From assembly GCF_018882405.1 (NCBI RefSeq), contig NZ_JACVOO010000002.1, forward strand, positions 124,001 through 188,000: DNA of 64,000 nt, given 5' to 3'. The position numbers were made by a program, and so were the translations under genes. This document shows positions 38,819 through 49,221 of this stretch, piece after piece (positions within the stretch are counted from its first letter, which is position 1; each line of letters starts with the position of its first letter). Below the pieces are notes generated by a model. It was not told the DNA's origin. It searched no databases and saw only the letters and a program-made list of their open reading frames with translations. This DNA comes from Polynucleobacter sp. 31A-FELB. GTDB lineage: Bacteria > Pseudomonadota > Gammaproteobacteria > Burkholderiales > Burkholderiaceae.

Positions 38819-40642
38819 ATGAGACATTCATCAGGGCATCACCATTCAGCAGGAAATCCAAAGCCATCATCGGGAAACGACTGGAAAGTCATTCGTGATT
38901 TACTTCCCTATTTATTGGAATACAAATTTAGAGTTGCAATTGCGCTGACTTGTTTAGTAGCGGCTAAGGTTACCAACCTTGGTATCCCAATTTTGATGAA
39001 GCAATTGATTGATGCTCTCAATATCAAAGCTGATTCTCCTCAAGCATTGTTGGTGGTCCCGGCCGGATTGATATTGGCCTATGGACTCTTAAGAATCTCT
39101 GCCTCCTTATTTACCGAGTTGCGCGAATCTCTCTTTGCGCGTGTCACTCAAAATGCAGTACGCAAAGTAGCTCTTCAAGTCTTTGAGCACTTACATTCCT
39201 TAGCGCTCAGCTTCCATTTGGCTCGTCAGACTGGTGGAGTCAGTCGAGATATTGAGCGGGGTACTCGCGGTATTCAGTCTCTGATTTCTTATTCTCTTTA
39301 CAGCATTCTGCCGACCTTGATTGAGTTTTGCTTGGTGCTCGGTTACTTTGCGTACGCATACGATATTTGGTTTGCTGCAATTACGTTGGTTGCCTTAGTG
39401 CTTTATATCGGCTTCACGGTTGTGGTGACAGAATGGCGCACCCATTTCCGTCGCACTATGAATGACATGGATTCCAAGGCCAATCAGAAGGCGATTGATT
39501 CCCTCTTAAATTTTGAGACCGTAAAGTATTTTGGTAACGAGGCTTTTGAAGCGAGTCGATATGATCAGAATTTAGTGCGCTATCAAGCTGCCGCTGTCAA
39601 ATCTCAAAAATCTTTAGCAGTGTTGAATTTTGGACAGCAGACCATCATTGCGGTCGGCTTGGTTCTCATACTTTGGCGTGCGACCTTAGGCGTGATCGAT
39701 GGTTCTATGACCTTGGGTGATTTGGTGTTGGTGAATACCTTAATGATTCAGTTATACATTCCATTGAATTTCTTAGGGGTGATCTATCGTGAGATCAAGC
39801 AAGCGTTGACTGATATGGATCGCATGTTCTCCCTTCTCAATACGGAGAAAGAGATTGCAGATGCACCCAATGCCCAGTCTTTGCGCATTGCAAATCAGGG
39901 CCGTGGCCCAGATGTTCGTTTTGAGAACGTCTCCTTTCATTACGATGCCAAGCGTGAAATTCTCAAAGATGTGAGTTTTAACATTCCAGCAGGAACGATT
40001 ACAGCAGTCGTAGGGCAGAGTGGTGCTGGTAAGAGTACCTTGGCTCGCTTACTGTTTCGTTTTTATGACGTTCAGTCAGGCAAGATTCTGATTGATGATC
40101 AAAATATTGTGGATGTTACTCAATCGAGCTTGCGCAAGGCGATTGGTATCGTTCCACAAGATACCGTTTTATTTAATGACACGATTGGTTACAACATTGC
40201 TTATGGCAATCCCAATGCGTCGATTGAAGAGGTCCATGAGGCTGCAAGAGCTGCGCAGATCGATCGTTTTATTAAACATCTTCCCGATGGCTATGACACT
40301 CAAGTGGGAGAGCGTGGCCTGAAGTTATCAGGTGGCGAGAAACAGCGTGTTGCGATTGCCCGCACTTTGCTTAAAAAACCGGCGATGCTCATTTTTGATG
40401 AGGCAACATCGGCCCTAGATTCCAAGACGGAGAGAGCATTTCAGGAAGAGCTGCTTGGCTTGGCTAAGAATCGCACGACTTTAATCATCGCTCATAGGCT
40501 TTCTACGATTGTTCATGCTGATCAAATATTGGTTATGGATCATGGCCAGATTGTGGAGCGTGGAACGCATGCTGAGCTTTTGGCTGCTAATGGACGATAT
40601 GCTGAGATGTGGCAAATGCAAGAGCGCACTGCTCTTGATTAG
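38819..40642 (+). CDS. Atm1-type ABC transporter, fused permease/ATPase
   Basis: This half-transporter of 607 residues has a six-helix ABC-1 permease domain (about 30-330) and an ATPase domain (about 345-600). The ATPase shows Walker A VGQSGAGKST, signature LSGGEKQRVAIART, and Walker B MLIFDEATSALD. The pattern resembles Atm1 and related bacterial exporters of glutathione-metal or persulfide compounds. The histidine-rich N-terminus (HSSGHHHS) may bind metal. ATG 38819 is preferred over GTG 38816. The cargo is inferred from family only. Confidence 0.92.
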   Translation: MRHSSGHHHSAGNPKPSSGNDWKVIRDLLPYLLEYKFRVAIALTCLVAAKVTNLGIPILMKQLIDALNIKADSPQALLVVPAGLILAYGLLRISASLFTELRESLFARVTQNAVRKVALQVFEHLHSLALSFHLARQTGGVSRDIERGTRGIQSLISYSLYSILPTLIEFCLVLGYFAYAYDIWFAAITLVALVLYIGFTVVVTEWRTHFRRTMNDMDSKANQKAIDSLLNFETVKYFGNEAFEASRYDQNLVRYQAAAVKSQKSLAVLNFGQQTIIAVGLVLILWRATLGVIDGSMTLGDLVLVNTLMIQLYIPLNFLGVIYREIKQALTDMDRMFSLLNTEKEIADAPNAQSLRIANQGRGPDVRFENVSFHYDAKREILKDVSFNIPAGTITAVVGQSGAGKSTLARLLFRFYDVQSGKILIDDQNIVDVTQSSLRKAIGIVPQDTVLFNDTIGYNIAYGNPNASIEEVHEAARAAQIDRFIKHLPDGYDTQVGERGLKLSGGEKQRVAIARTLLKKPAMLIFDEATSALDSKTERAFQEELLGLAKNRTTLIIAHRLSTIVHADQILVMDHGQIVERGTHAELLAANGRYAEMWQMQERTALD

Positions 40643-40651
40643 AATATCTGC

Positions 40652-41974
40652 ATGAGCCAGCAAGAAACTATTCTCAAAAATGCCTTTGCAGCTGCTTTAG
40701 CGGTTGCCGACCCCAAGAAAATCGTCCCAGAATATCTTGCCAAGATCTTTCCTCTAGGCTCAGAGCCCAAAGGAAGATGTTTGGTAGTTGGTGCAGGTAA
40801 GGCAAGTGCATCTATGGCAACGGCTCTAGAGTCTCATGCGAAAAATCATTGGCCCAATTCAATTCTTGAGGGCGTCGTGTTGACCAGATACGGGCATCAC
40901 TCTCCAACTAGCCATATCCAAATTATTGAAGCGGGGCATCCTGTGCCTGATCAGGCCGGTATGGATGGCGCTAAAGAAATTTACCGCTTAGTAAGTGAGT
41001 TGAATCAAGGCGATATTCTGATTGCCCTGATCTCTGGCGGCGGCTCTAGCCTGCTCACTTTGCCACAAGCCGGCATCAGCATCGAAGATATGCGCAAGAC
41101 TACTGAAGCGCTATTGCGTTCTGGCGCGCCGATTGAGGAGATGAATGTTGTTCGCAAACACTTGTCAGCGATTCAGGGTGGAAATTTGGCAAGATTAGCA
41201 ATTGCGCGGGGCGCTCGAGTTGAGGCTTTGCTAATTTCTGATGTCACAGGAGATGCGCCTGCTGATATTGCCAGCGGTCCTTGCGCACCAGATTACTCAA
41301 GTTATCAAGATGCTATCAATATTCTGAATAAGCATCACTTGGGCTCTGACTCTATTCCGCGATCTGTTTTATCTCACTTACAGCGTGGTGTTGCTGGCGA
41401 AGTTCCAGAGACCTTAAAAGAGGCGGACCTGCAAAACAGTGCAGTAAGTAATCATGTAATTGCAACCGCTTATAAGAGTCTTGAGGCGGCAGCAGATTAT
41501 GTTCGTACACAAGGTTACGAGCCTGTCATTTTGGGAGACACGATTACTGGTGAGGCACAGGATGTGGGTGTAGAGCAAGCCGCCTTAGCACGTCAGCATT
41601 CACTCTCTAGTGGTGATAAGTCTGTAGCCCTTATCTCAGGTGGCGAGTGTACCGTTACCATTCCTGATGGAATAAAAGGTCGCGGTGGGCGCTGTAGCGA
41701 ATATTTACTTTCACTATTTGCGGCATCTACCGATACCCCTAATATTTGTGCTCTGGCTGCGGATACCGATGGTATCGACGGCAGTGAGAAGAATGCAGGT
41801 GCGTGGTTTACCCCCGAGATTCGCCAAGCTGCTAATAAGCAAGACTTGATCTCTTCACGGTATCTGGATCAGCACGATTGCTATGGTTTTTTTGCGCAAT
41901 TAGATGCTTTGGTGGAAACTGGCCCTACACTGACGAATGTGAATGATTTCCGCATCATCTTGCTAGATAAATAA
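40652..41974 (+). CDS. Glycerate 2-kinase (MOFRL family)
   Basis: It phosphorylates glycerate, usually to 2-phosphoglycerate, in serine-cycle or glyoxylate-linked metabolism. The N-terminal DUF4147 domain carries [12 protein letters not shown] and [13 protein letters not shown]. The C-terminal MOFRL domain includes [11 protein letters not shown] and a [12 protein letters not shown] motif. It has 440 residues, typical for GckA/TtuD-type kinases and different from GlxK. It lies 9 bases after the ABC transporter and 2 before pyrC. Confidence 0.93.
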   Translation: MSQQETILKNAFAAALAVADPKKIVPEYLAKIFPLGSEPKGRCLVVGAGKASASMATALESHAKNHWPNSILEGVVLTRYGHHSPTSHIQIIEAGHPVPDQAGMDGAKEIYRLVSELNQGDILIALISGGGSSLLTLPQAGISIEDMRKTTEALLRSGAPIEEMNVVRKHLSAIQGGNLARLAIARGARVEALLISDVTGDAPADIASGPCAPDYSSYQDAINILNKHHLGSDSIPRSVLSHLQRGVAGEVPETLKEADLQNSAVSNHVIATAYKSLEAAADYVRTQGYEPVILGDTITGEAQDVGVEQAALARQHSLSSGDKSVALISGGECTVTIPDGIKGRGGRCSEYLLSLFAASTDTPNICALAADTDGIDGSEKNAGAWFTPEIRQAANKQDLISSRYLDQHDCYGFFAQLDALVETGPTLTNVNDFRIILLDK

Positions 41975-41976
41975 TT

Positions 41977-43035
41977 ATGATTAATACCTCAACCCAAATT
42001 GAACTGATTCAGCCAGATGATTGGCATTTGCATATTCGTGATGGTGAAGTCATGAAAGATGTATTAGCAGATACTGCGCGCCAGTTTGCGCGTGCCATCA
42101 TCATGCCGAACTTGAAGCCACCAGTAACTACGGTTGATTTAGCAAATGCCTATCGCACTCGGATTGAGGCTGGTCTTCAATCATTGGGTGTGACTAGCTT
42201 TACCCCCTTGATGACTTTATATCTCACGGATAACACTTCTGCAGATGAAGTGCGCAAAGCAAAAGCTGCTGGTATTGTTGGATTTAAGTTGTATCCTGCT
42301 GGAGCGACAACGAATAGTGATGCTGGTGTTAGCGATATCAAGCGTTGTTATGCTGCGCTCGAAGCGATGCAAGCCGTCGGTATGCCTTTGCTGGTCCATG
42401 GTGAAGTGACTAGTGCTGAGATTGATATCTTTGATCGCGAGGCAGTATTCATTGATCATGTGCTCGAACCTTTGCGCAAAGATTTTCCTGAGCTCAAGAT
42501 CGTGTTTGAACACATCACCACCAAGCAGGCTGCGCACTATGTGCGTGATGCACAAACTGCGGGTAAAAATAGCTTAGCTGCCACTATCACTCCACAACAC
42601 TTATTGATGAATCGCAATGCGATTTTTGCTGGAGGTATTCGTCCGCACAATTATTGCTTGCCAGTACTCAAGCGTGAAGAGCATCGCGTTGCCTTGCTTG
42701 AAGCCGCAACGAGTGGCAGCCCTAGATTTTTCTTGGGCACTGATAGTGCGCCACATGCCAAGGGTGCCAAAGAGGCTGCTTGTGGTTGTGCCGGTTGTTA
42801 CAGTGCTTTCAATGCCTTGGGTTTATATGCTGAGGCATTTGAGAGTGTTGGCAAGTTAGATAAGCTTGAGGGCTTCGCCAGTTTCTTTGGGCCTGACTTT
42901 TATTCGCTACCTCGCAATAGCAAGAAAATTACTTTGGTGAAGCAGGCGCAAAGCATTCCAGCAGAACTTCCTTTGGGTGATGCCACGATTGTGCCGCTGC
43001 GCGCTGGCGAGACTATCGCCTGGACTTTGGCTTGA
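41977..43035 (+). CDS. pyrC: Dihydroorotase (class II)
   Basis: It closes carbamoyl aspartate to dihydroorotate in pyrimidine synthesis. Two metal-site histidines are in [10 protein letters not shown] at about residues 14-23, the carboxylated lysine is in [15 protein letters not shown], and the Asp in FLGTDSAPH completes the binuclear zinc centre. At 352 residues it is the short class II enzyme typical of proteobacteria. rnpB starts about 65 bases downstream. Confidence 0.97.
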   Translation: MINTSTQIELIQPDDWHLHIRDGEVMKDVLADTARQFARAIIMPNLKPPVTTVDLANAYRTRIEAGLQSLGVTSFTPLMTLYLTDNTSADEVRKAKAAGIVGFKLYPAGATTNSDAGVSDIKRCYAALEAMQAVGMPLLVHGEVTSAEIDIFDREAVFIDHVLEPLRKDFPELKIVFEHITTKQAAHYVRDAQTAGKNSLAATITPQHLLMNRNAIFAGGIRPHNYCLPVLKREEHRVALLEAATSGSPRFFLGTDSAPHAKGAKEAACGCAGCYSAFNALGLYAEAFESVGKLDKLEGFASFFGPDFYSLPRNSKKITLVKQAQSIPAELPLGDATIVPLRAGETIAWTLA

Positions 43036-43099
43036 GCCAATCTTTATTCCCATATTGCGTTTTTAAGATTAATTTCTGCGACTGCGTTAGACTGCATGC

Positions 43100-43406
43100 G
43101 CAGAGTCAATTGGGCAATCGCCGCCTCTTTATTGAGGGGGAGGAAAGTCCGGACTCCATAGGGAAGGGTGATGGCTAACGGCCATCCACGGTGACGTGAG
43201 GAATAGGGCCACAGAGACGAGCGTATTTAGTTACGGTGAAACGCGGTAACCTCCACCTGGAGCAATCCCAAGTAAGCAGGCGATGAGGCGTCCCGCTGAG
43301 TCTGCGGGTAGGGAGCTTGAGCCGTCAGGTAACTGCCGGCCTAGAGGAATGATTGCCCCTAGATGCAAATCTAGGCGACAGAATCCGGCTTATCGATTGA
43401 CTCTGC
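43100..43406 (+). ncRNA. rnpB: RNase P RNA, bacterial class A
   Basis: This is the catalytic RNA of RNase P, which matures tRNA 5' ends. The conserved P4 strands are clear: GAGGAAAGTCCGGAC near 43142-43157 and ACAGAATCCGGCTTAT near 43379-43393. P1 is formed by GCAGAGTCAAT (43100-43110) and its complement at about 43396-43406. P2 is GGGCAATC at 43112-43119 with GATTGCCC at 43351-43358. The hairpin at the P3 position is very short (CCTC/GAGG). At about 307 bases it is shorter than the E. coli RNA (377). End points are estimated from P1 pairing. Confidence 0.95.
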
Positions 43407-43419
43407 ACTTTCCAAATAC

Positions 43420-43845
43420 TTATTCGTCGTTCTGGATTTCAATGGAATAGGTGAGTTCTGCTGTTTTGGCGAGCATGGTTGTCGCTGAGCAGTATTTTTC
43501 GTGAGAGAGCTTCACTGCACGTTCAACCTTGGCTAAATCCAGGTTTTTGCCTTTAACCGTGAAATGCAGATTAATTTTTGTAAATACCTTGGGTTCAGTC
43601 TCTGCTCGCTCAGCTGTTAACTGGACATCGCAGCCGCTAATCTCTTGACGGGCGCGTTGTAGGATGAGAACCACATCAAAGGCAGAGCAGCCGCCAGTTC
43701 CTGCCAAAATCAGCTCCATAGGCCTTGGGGCGCTATTTTTACCTCCAGCTTCAGGTGGTCCATCCATAGTAACTTGGTGACCGCTACCGGTTTCTGCTGA
43801 AAAGGCCATTCCGCCATTACCCAACCAAGTTACTCGACATTCCAT
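43420..43845 (-). CDS. OsmC family protein
   Basis: It is a 141-residue OsmC/Ohr-like protein with the two family cysteines, one in GTGGCSAFDV (about 53) and one in KYCSATTML (about 117), which usually reduce peroxides. The sequence MTMDGPPEAGGKNSAPRPME is close to the YhfA subgroup, whose role is less defined. It is on the opposite strand to rnpB and rplM and sits alone. Confidence 0.9.
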   Translation of the reverse strand: MECRVTWLGNGGMAFSAETGSGHQVTMDGPPEAGGKNSAPRPMELILAGTGGCSAFDVVLILQRARQEISGCDVQLTAERAETEPKVFTKINLHFTVKGKNLDLAKVERAVKLSHEKYCSATTMLAKTAELTYSIEIQNDE

Positions 43846-43967
43846 GCTAGTGACCCCTAAATTTGAAAATTAATCAATATTATCAATAGTTTACCAATAA
43901 CAGCGGACTTCAGTTGCTGGCCCAATTTTGCAAAAAAGCATCAAAAACTTGATTTTGGTCAATTTTC

Positions 43968-43997
43968 TTGCGTCGCACCATCTATCTTGTGTAGAAT
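43968..43997 (+). promoter_or_regulatory. Candidate sigma-70 promoter upstream of the rplM region
   Basis: TTGCGT (43968-43973) and TAGAAT (43992-43997) are spaced by 18 bases, with TGTG just before the -10. A start near 44004 would make a transcript ending at the strong hairpin at 44078-44106. I infer this from pattern only. Confidence 0.45.
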
Positions 43998-44003
43998 AAC
44001 CAT

Positions 44004-44107
44004 ATTGGTAGTCAGTCTTATACAAGACTGCGACTTACCTCCCAGTGTCTCCTCCACTTAAAACATAGGTGGATTCCAACCCAGGACTCGTTCCTGGGTT
44101 TTTTTTA
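44004..44107 (+). ncRNA. Candidate small RNA between the OsmC gene and rplM
   Basis: No open reading frame fits here. After the candidate promoter there are three stems in a row: CAGTCTT/AAGACTG (44013-44019 and 44024-44030), a weaker TCCAC/GTGGA (44053-44057 and 44069-44073), and a perfect 9-base terminator stem with a T-run. The unpaired stretches include CCTCC twice (44038-44042, 44051-44055 region), which resembles sRNA loops that pair with ribosome-binding sites. It could instead be an attenuated leader of rplM. No family name is recognised. Confidence 0.4.
44078..44106 (+). terminator. Strong Rho-independent terminator upstream of rplM
   Basis: AACCCAGGA (44078-44086) pairs perfectly with TCCTGGGTT (44092-44100) around the 5-base loop CTCGT. 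A run of eight Ts, counting the last two of the stem, follows to 44106. It points in the plus direction, yet no plus-strand protein gene lies between rnpB and it, so it must end a short non-coding transcript or read-through from rnpB. Confidence 0.85.
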
Positions 44108-44131
44108 GGTTACAATTCAAGGCTTTACTGG

Positions 44132-44165
44132 ATTACCGAGCCGGTCAGCGGTAATTTGTTTTACC
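44132..44165 (+). promoter_or_regulatory. Alternative hairpins in the rplM leader
   Basis: ATTACCG (44132-44138) can pair with CGGTAAT (44149-44155). The same GGTAA (44150-44154) can instead pair with TTACC (44161-44165). The two structures exclude each other. They lie about 100 bases before rplM, in a stretch of 43846-44266 that holds no gene. In E. coli the rplM-rpsI mRNA is controlled by L13 itself through its leader, so a similar role is possible but is inferred. Confidence 0.3.
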
Positions 44166-44266
44166 AGTTAAATTGCAGAATCTGCGAGCTTGCAAACATA
44201 AGCAGGGCCAAGGTGGACGTAATTTGGTTGGGGTAATTTTTTTTGACCATAACAATTTGAGAAATC

Positions 44267-44695
44267 ATGAAAACTTTTTCTGCAAAATCCCATGAGGTAG
44301 TGCATGAATGGTTCGTGATTGACGCTACGGACAAAGTCCTCGGTCGTGTCGCCAGTGAAGTGGCACTCCGTCTACGCGGCAAGCACAAGCCTGAATACAC
44401 CCCACACGTTGATACCGGCGACTTCATTGTTGTCATCAACTCTTCTAAGCTGCGTGTCACAGGCACAAAAGGCTTGAACAAAATTTATTACCGTCACAGC
44501 GGATACCCAGGTGGTATTAGCTCGACTAACTTCGACAAGATGCAAGATCGTTTCCCAGGTCGCGCTTTGGAGAAGGCTGTGAAGGGTATGTTGCCAAAAG
44601 GCCCACTAGGCTATGCCATGATCAAGAAATTGAAAGTCTACGGCGACGCCAATCATCCGCATGCGGCTCAACAGCCAAAAGCGTTAGAGATTTAA
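44267..44695 (+). CDS. rplM: 50S ribosomal protein L13
   Basis: It is an early assembly protein of the large subunit. The N-terminus [27 protein letters not shown] and the [12 protein letters not shown] segment with the [17 protein letters not shown]-terminal part are characteristic. At 142 residues it is full length. It leads the rplM-rpsI pair and has a long untranslated region upstream. Confidence 0.98.
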   Translation: MKTFSAKSHEVVHEWFVIDATDKVLGRVASEVALRLRGKHKPEYTPHVDTGDFIVVINSSKLRVTGTKGLNKIYYRHSGYPGGISSTNFDKMQDRFPGRALEKAVKGMLPKGPLGYAMIKKLKVYGDANHPHAAQQPKALEI

Positions 44696-44704
44696 GGAAA
44701 CCAA

Positions 44705-45106
44705 ATGGCTATTAATTACGGAAATTGGAATTACGGTACAGGTCGTCGCAAGAGCTCTGTAGCACGTGTATTCATTAAATCTGGCAAAGGTGAGATTATC
44801 GTTAACGGTAAACCTATCGATGCTTACTTTGCTCGCGAAACATCACGCATGATCGCTCGTCAGCCTTTGGCTCTCACAGCCCACCTAACAACCTTTGATA
44901 TCAAAGTAAACGTTAGTGGTGGCGGTGAAACTGGCCAAGCTGGTGCAGTTCGTCACGGTGTTACTCGTGCATTGATCGACTACGACAACGCATTGAAGCC
45001 AACTCTGTCTAAAGCAGGTTTGGTAACTCGCGATGCTCGTGAAGTTGAGCGTAAAAAAGTTGGTCTGCATGGCGCGCGTCGTCGTAAGCAGTTCAGCAAG
45101 CGCTAA
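44705..45106 (+). CDS. rpsI: 30S ribosomal protein S9
   Basis: It is a small-subunit head protein whose C-terminal tail reaches the P-site tRNA. The N-terminus has [17 protein letters not shown], the middle has [20 protein letters not shown], and the end [14 protein letters not shown] matches the conserved basic tail. It lies 9 bases after rplM, is 133 residues long, and is followed by a terminator. Confidence 0.98.
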   Translation: MAINYGNWNYGTGRRKSSVARVFIKSGKGEIIVNGKPIDAYFARETSRMIARQPLALTAHLTTFDIKVNVSGGGETGQAGAVRHGVTRALIDYDNALKPTLSKAGLVTRDAREVERKKVGLHGARRRKQFSKR

Positions 45107-45132
45107 TTCTTTCAGTCGCTTAAGTTTTATCG

Positions 45133-45158
45133 AAAGGGTCGCGCAAGCGGCCCTTTTT
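45133..45158 (+). terminator. Rho-independent terminator after rpsI
   Basis: AAAGGGTCGC (45133-45142) pairs with GCGGCCCTTT (45147-45156) around a GCAA tetraloop, with a single T-G wobble and a T-run to 45158. It ends the rplM-rpsI transcript. Confidence 0.9.
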
Positions 45159-45218
45159 GTTTCTACAATCTAGGTATTAAAGAAATAAAATTCATCAGTC
45201 AGTATTTTGGAGAATGGC

Positions 45219-46277
45219 ATGATTAAAGTTGGCATCGTAGGTGGCACTGGATATACCGGAGTGGAATTGTTGCGTCTATTGGCTCAGCATCCTGAGGTAA
45301 AAATTCAGGCAATTACTTCTCGGACAGAAGCTGGCATGCCAGTGGCTGAGATGTTTCCATCTTTACGTGGCCGCATTGATCTGAAATTCACGACACCGGA
45401 TGAAGCCAAGTTAAATGAATGCGACGTGGTGTTCTTTGCAACACCACATGGCGTAGCAATGGCGCAAGCCAAAGAGTTACTTGCTAACAATGTGAAGATT
45501 TTGGATCTCGCTGCTGATTTCCGTTTGAAAGACGTTAAAGAATTTGCTAAGTGGTATGGCATGGAGCATGGCTGCCCAGAAATTTTGGCTGAAGCAGTTT
45601 ATGGTTTGGCAGAAATTAATCGTGAAGAAATTAAAAAAGCACGCGTAGTAGGTTTAGCTGGTTGCTACCCAACTTCTGTGCAGCTTGGGCTTGCCCCATT
45701 GCTTTCACCAAAGTCTACTGGTGGCAAGCAACTGATTGATGGCACGCATATTATTTCTGACTCAAAGTCAGGTACATCTGGTGCTGGACGTAAAGCAGAG
45801 ATTGGAACCTTGCTGTCAGAGTCTAGCGATAACTTCAAAGCCTACGGTGTTAAAGGTCATCGCCATCTTCCTGAAATCGTCCAAGGCTTGAAAGCGATCG
45901 CTGGTCACGATCAGATTGGTTTAACATTTGTGCCGCACTTGACGCCAATGATTAGAGGGATCCATTCAACCTTGTATGTTCGCTTAACTGAAGCTGGCAT
46001 GAAAGTGGATTTCCAAAAGCTGTATGAGGACTTCTACAAAGGAGAGCCTTTTGTAGATGTAATGCCGGCTGGCAGCCATCCAGAAACGCGCTCTGTGCGG
46101 GGGAGCAATGGATTGCGGATTGCAATCCATCGTCCTGGCGATGGTGATACTTTGGTTATTTTGGTGGTTGAGGATAACTTGGTGAAGGGTGCCTCAGGCC
46201 AGGGTGTTCAGTGTATGAACCTCATGTTTGGCTTACCTGAGACCACTGGATTAACCCAGATTGCTGTTTCACCATAA
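45219..46277 (+). CDS. argC: N-acetyl-gamma-glutamyl-phosphate reductase
   Basis: It reduces N-acetylglutamyl phosphate with NADPH in arginine synthesis. The NADP-binding [17 protein letters not shown] is at the N-terminus and the catalytic Cys is in [15 protein letters not shown] (about residue 149). The HRHLPEI histidine motif is also present. The ATG at 45219 has a GGAGA sequence 5 bases upstream. An earlier ATG at 45207 would add four residues only. Its position after rpsI and before erpA is normal for Burkholderiaceae. Confidence 0.97.
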   Translation: MIKVGIVGGTGYTGVELLRLLAQHPEVKIQAITSRTEAGMPVAEMFPSLRGRIDLKFTTPDEAKLNECDVVFFATPHGVAMAQAKELLANNVKILDLAADFRLKDVKEFAKWYGMEHGCPEILAEAVYGLAEINREEIKKARVVGLAGCYPTSVQLGLAPLLSPKSTGGKQLIDGTHIISDSKSGTSGAGRKAEIGTLLSESSDNFKAYGVKGHRHLPEIVQGLKAIAGHDQIGLTFVPHLTPMIRGIHSTLYVRLTEAGMKVDFQKLYEDFYKGEPFVDVMPAGSHPETRSVRGSNGLRIAIHRPGDGDTLVILVVEDNLVKGASGQGVQCMNLMFGLPETTGLTQIAVSP

Positions 46278-46360
46278 TCAGGCGTGCTGGAAAGACCCTT
46301 CAGCACACTTGGAATTAAAAGCCTAAAATAGATTATTGCCTTTTGAATTAGGAGTAAATC

Positions 46361-46747
46361 ATGACCCAACTAGCTACACAAGAAACTGCGCAACCAGCAC
46401 AAGACTTAGCCGAACCACCAACTCCTTTGGTGTTTACGGATAGCGCTGCTGCAAAAGTGGCTGACTTGATTGCTGAGGAAGGCAATCCTGAATTAAAACT
46501 GCGTGTGTTTGTTCAAGGCGGCGGTTGCTCAGGATTTCAATACGGTTTCACATTTGATGATGCTGTGAATGAAGATGACACACTCTTTGAAAAGAACGGC
46601 GTTACTTTGTTGGTTGATTCAATGAGCTTCCAATACTTAGTTGGCGCTGAGATTGATTACAAAGAAGATATCAATGGTTCACAGTTCGTGATTAAGAATC
46701 CAAATGCCCAAACTACTTGTGGTTGCGGATCTTCTTTCTCTGCTTAA
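46361..46747 (+). CDS. erpA: Iron-sulfur cluster insertion protein ErpA
   Basis: It is an A-type carrier that delivers [4Fe-4S] clusters to target proteins. The three cluster-binding cysteines are in [11 protein letters not shown] and TTCGCGSSF near the C-terminus. The 128 residues include a short unconserved N-terminal extension rich in Gln/Ala/Pro. It converges with anmK 18 bases away. Confidence 0.96.
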   Translation: MTQLATQETAQPAQDLAEPPTPLVFTDSAAAKVADLIAEEGNPELKLRVFVQGGGCSGFQYGFTFDDAVNEDDTLFEKNGVTLLVDSMSFQYLVGAEIDYKEDINGSQFVIKNPNAQTTCGCGSSFSA

Positions 46748-46765
46748 AGAGAGAAAGCAATTTAA

Positions 46766-47896
46766 TTACGCAGGATAGCAAGCACCTAGAATTCTAGGAC
46801 CCTTCGCTCCCGTAACGGCTGGCAAATTTGCTGGCCGTTTTTCTTTATGGGCCCAAGCAAGCCATGCGAACGCGAGGCCTTCTACGAGTTGTGGATCAAT
46901 GCCAAGTGCATCGCTAGTCACAATCTCCAGTGATTTTTTGAATAGGGCTTCAGCTCTGGTTTTAAATAAATCCAGTAAGGCAATATTGCGCGCACCACCA
47001 CCGCAGATAATCAGGGTCTGGGTTTGCGGGGCATAGCGCTCTAAAGCTTGCAAGGCTGAGTCCACAGTTAATTGCAATAGTGTGGCTTGTACATCTTCGG
47101 CGTTGATGTTGTCTGAGCCAATTTGCTTTTGCAACCACTCTAGATGAAAGTCATCACGCCCTGTGCTCTTTGGTGGCGCTTTTGCGAAAAATGCATCACC
47201 CATCATTCTTGATAATAGCGCTTGATTGACTTTACCTTGTGATGCCCAAGTACCGTTCTCATCAAAGGCATGACCTTGCTGATCTGCAATCCAAGCATCC
47301 ATCAGCATATTGCCGGGCCCGCAATCAAATCCTTTTACTTCACCATCTTTGGGTAATAGGGTCAGGTTAGCAATACCGCCAAGGTTGAGTACAGCGATGT
47401 TTTTATCTGTAGAAAACTGTTGCGCATGAAAGGCCGGTACTAGAGGTGCGCCATGACCACCAGCAGCAAGGTCACGACTTCTAAAGTCTGCGATGACATC
47501 AATCCCAGTCAACTCTGCAAGAAGTGCTGGATTGAGAGTTTGATGGGTATAGGCAAGGTGATGAGCAAGATCAGCTTGGTGACGAATAGTCTGGCCGTGA
47601 GCGCCAATCGCGCTGATATCTGTTGCAGAAAGCTTAGCCTGAGTAAGTAATTGCTTGACCGCATCCGCATAGGCTGCGGCTAAGGAGTTGCCAGCTTGGT
47701 TTTCCCGGTGAATCTCGTTTGGCCCAGGGGTCTGGAGGTCCAGTAAGGCTTTACGTAATTCGGGGCTAAAGGCGATGCTTACGGAGTCTAGAAGGCATGC
47801 CTCCCCTGAGGCTTCAATTTTTGCCAGCACGGCATCTATCCCATCTAGGCTAGTGCCAGACATCAGGCCAATATAGAGAGATTGAGGCTTATTCAT
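46766..47896 (-). CDS. anmK: Anhydro-N-acetylmuramic acid kinase
   Basis: It opens and phosphorylates 1,6-anhydro-MurNAc from cell-wall turnover to MurNAc 6-phosphate. The ATP-phosphate motif [12 protein letters not shown] is at about 10-21, the sugar-binding region includes [10 protein letters not shown], and the second phosphate motif is LICGGGARN. At 376 residues it is normal. With amgK and murU at 57-59 kb it belongs to wall recycling. It ends next to erpA and is divergent from tyrS. Confidence 0.96.
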   Translation of the reverse strand: MNKPQSLYIGLMSGTSLDGIDAVLAKIEASGEACLLDSVSIAFSPELRKALLDLQTPGPNEIHRENQAGNSLAAAYADAVKQLLTQAKLSATDISAIGAHGQTIRHQADLAHHLAYTHQTLNPALLAELTGIDVIADFRSRDLAAGGHGAPLVPAFHAQQFSTDKNIAVLNLGGIANLTLLPKDGEVKGFDCGPGNMLMDAWIADQQGHAFDENGTWASQGKVNQALLSRMMGDAFFAKAPPKSTGRDDFHLEWLQKQIGSDNINAEDVQATLLQLTVDSALQALERYAPQTQTLIICGGGARNIALLDLFKTRAEALFKKSLEIVTSDALGIDPQLVEGLAFAWLAWAHKEKRPANLPAVTGAKGPRILGACYPA

Positions 47897-47985
47897 GCGG
47901 TATCAGGACTTTGTTCTCAGGAATGCGACAATTATGCTTTAGCAATCTAAATACTAATTTAACCGAATCAGTTACCCAATTTCGC

Positions 47986-49218
47986 ATGACGGCTAAACCA
48001 GAACAAAAATACCCGCTGACCCCTGAAGTTTTTGCAGCCCTTGAAGTAACTAAAAGGGGTTGTGATGAGTTATTGGTCGAGGCGGATTGGATTCAGAAGC
48101 TGGCTAAGAGCCAGGCGACAGGCACGCCTTTGCGTATTAAATTGGGTTTAGATCCAACTGCGCCTGATATTCACTTGGGCCATACGGTTGTTTTAAACAA
48201 GTTACGTCAACTGCAAGATTTGGGCCACACTGTCATTTTCTTGATTGGTGACTTCACCAGCATGATTGGCGATCCTTCTGGACGCAATGCAACACGTCCC
48301 CCACTGACTGCTGAAGAAATTGCCGTGAATGCACAGACTTATTATCGTCAAGCGAGCATGGTGCTTGATCCTGCTAAAACTGAAGTGCGCTACAACAGTG
48401 AGTGGTGCGATCCTCTAGGTGCCCGCGGCATGATTCAGTTGGCGGCACGGTATACCGTTGCGCAAATGTTAGAGCGAGATGACTTTACAAAGCGCTACCG
48501 TAGTGGCGTACCGATCTCTGTACATGAGTTCTTATATCCATTGATGCAGGGCTATGACTCTGTTGCCTTGAAGAGTGACCTAGAGCTCGGCGGTACGGAT
48601 CAGAAATTTAATCTTTTAGTTGGGCGCGAGCTCCAACGTGAGTATGGCCAAGAGCCGCAATGTATTTTGACTATGCCTCTCCTTGTTGGTTTGGATGGCG
48701 TAGACAAGATGAGTAAGTCCAAAGGCAATTACATTGGCATCAGCGAGCCTGCTGGCGAGATGTTTGGCAAGCTCTTGAGCATCTCCGATGAATTAATGTG
48801 GGATTACTTCACCTTACTCTCATTCCGCCCGATGGCTGAAATTGATTTAATGAAACAAGAAGTGGCTGCCGGCAGAAATCCAAAAGATTGCAAAGTCCTG
48901 CTCGCACAAGAAATCGTCGCGCGTTTCCATTCACAAGCTGCTGCAGAAAAAGCATTAGAAGACTTTAATCATCGTGCAAAAGGCGGCATTCCAGATGACA
49001 TCCCAGAGGTGAATCTCACTGGCGCCCCAATGGGAATTGCTGGTCTTCTGAAAGCTGCTGGTCTGGCGCCATCTACGTCTGAAGCAATGCGCAACATTGA
49101 GCAAAACGGTGTGAAGATTGATGGCGTAACCATTACTGATAAGCAATTGAAAGTTGAAGCTGGCGCTTATGTAGTGCAAGTTGGCAAACGTAAGTTCGCT
49201 AAGGTAACTCTGAATTAA
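47986..49218 (+). CDS. tyrS: Tyrosine--tRNA ligase
   Basis: It charges tRNA-Tyr. The HIGH-like motif appears as [11 protein letters not shown], the KMSKS motif as KMSKSKGN, and an S4 RNA-binding domain closes the protein ([17 protein letters not shown]). The frame is open to 47911, but the ATG at 47986 ([11 protein letters not shown]) gives about 410 residues, the size of the TyrRZ-like betaproteobacterial form. It converges with ruvB with a 3-base gap. Confidence 0.96.
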   Translation: MTAKPEQKYPLTPEVFAALEVTKRGCDELLVEADWIQKLAKSQATGTPLRIKLGLDPTAPDIHLGHTVVLNKLRQLQDLGHTVIFLIGDFTSMIGDPSGRNATRPPLTAEEIAVNAQTYYRQASMVLDPAKTEVRYNSEWCDPLGARGMIQLAARYTVAQMLERDDFTKRYRSGVPISVHEFLYPLMQGYDSVALKSDLELGGTDQKFNLLVGRELQREYGQEPQCILTMPLLVGLDGVDKMSKSKGNYIGISEPAGEMFGKLLSISDELMWDYFTLLSFRPMAEIDLMKQEVAAGRNPKDCKVLLAQEIVARFHSQAAAEKALEDFNHRAKGGIPDDIPEVNLTGAPMGIAGLLKAAGLAPSTSEAMRNIEQNGVKIDGVTITDKQLKVEAGAYVVQVGKRKFAKVTLN

Positions 49219-49221
49219 GTC

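Noticed and set aside
46284..46306. GTGCTG/CAGCAC stem after argC
   Set aside because: It has only six pairs with no T-run after it, too weak to call a terminator.
46734..46757. CTTTCTCT/AGAGAAAG inverted repeat at the erpA stop codon
   Set aside because: It has a suitable stem but no T-run. It overlaps the coding end, so a terminator function is not supported.
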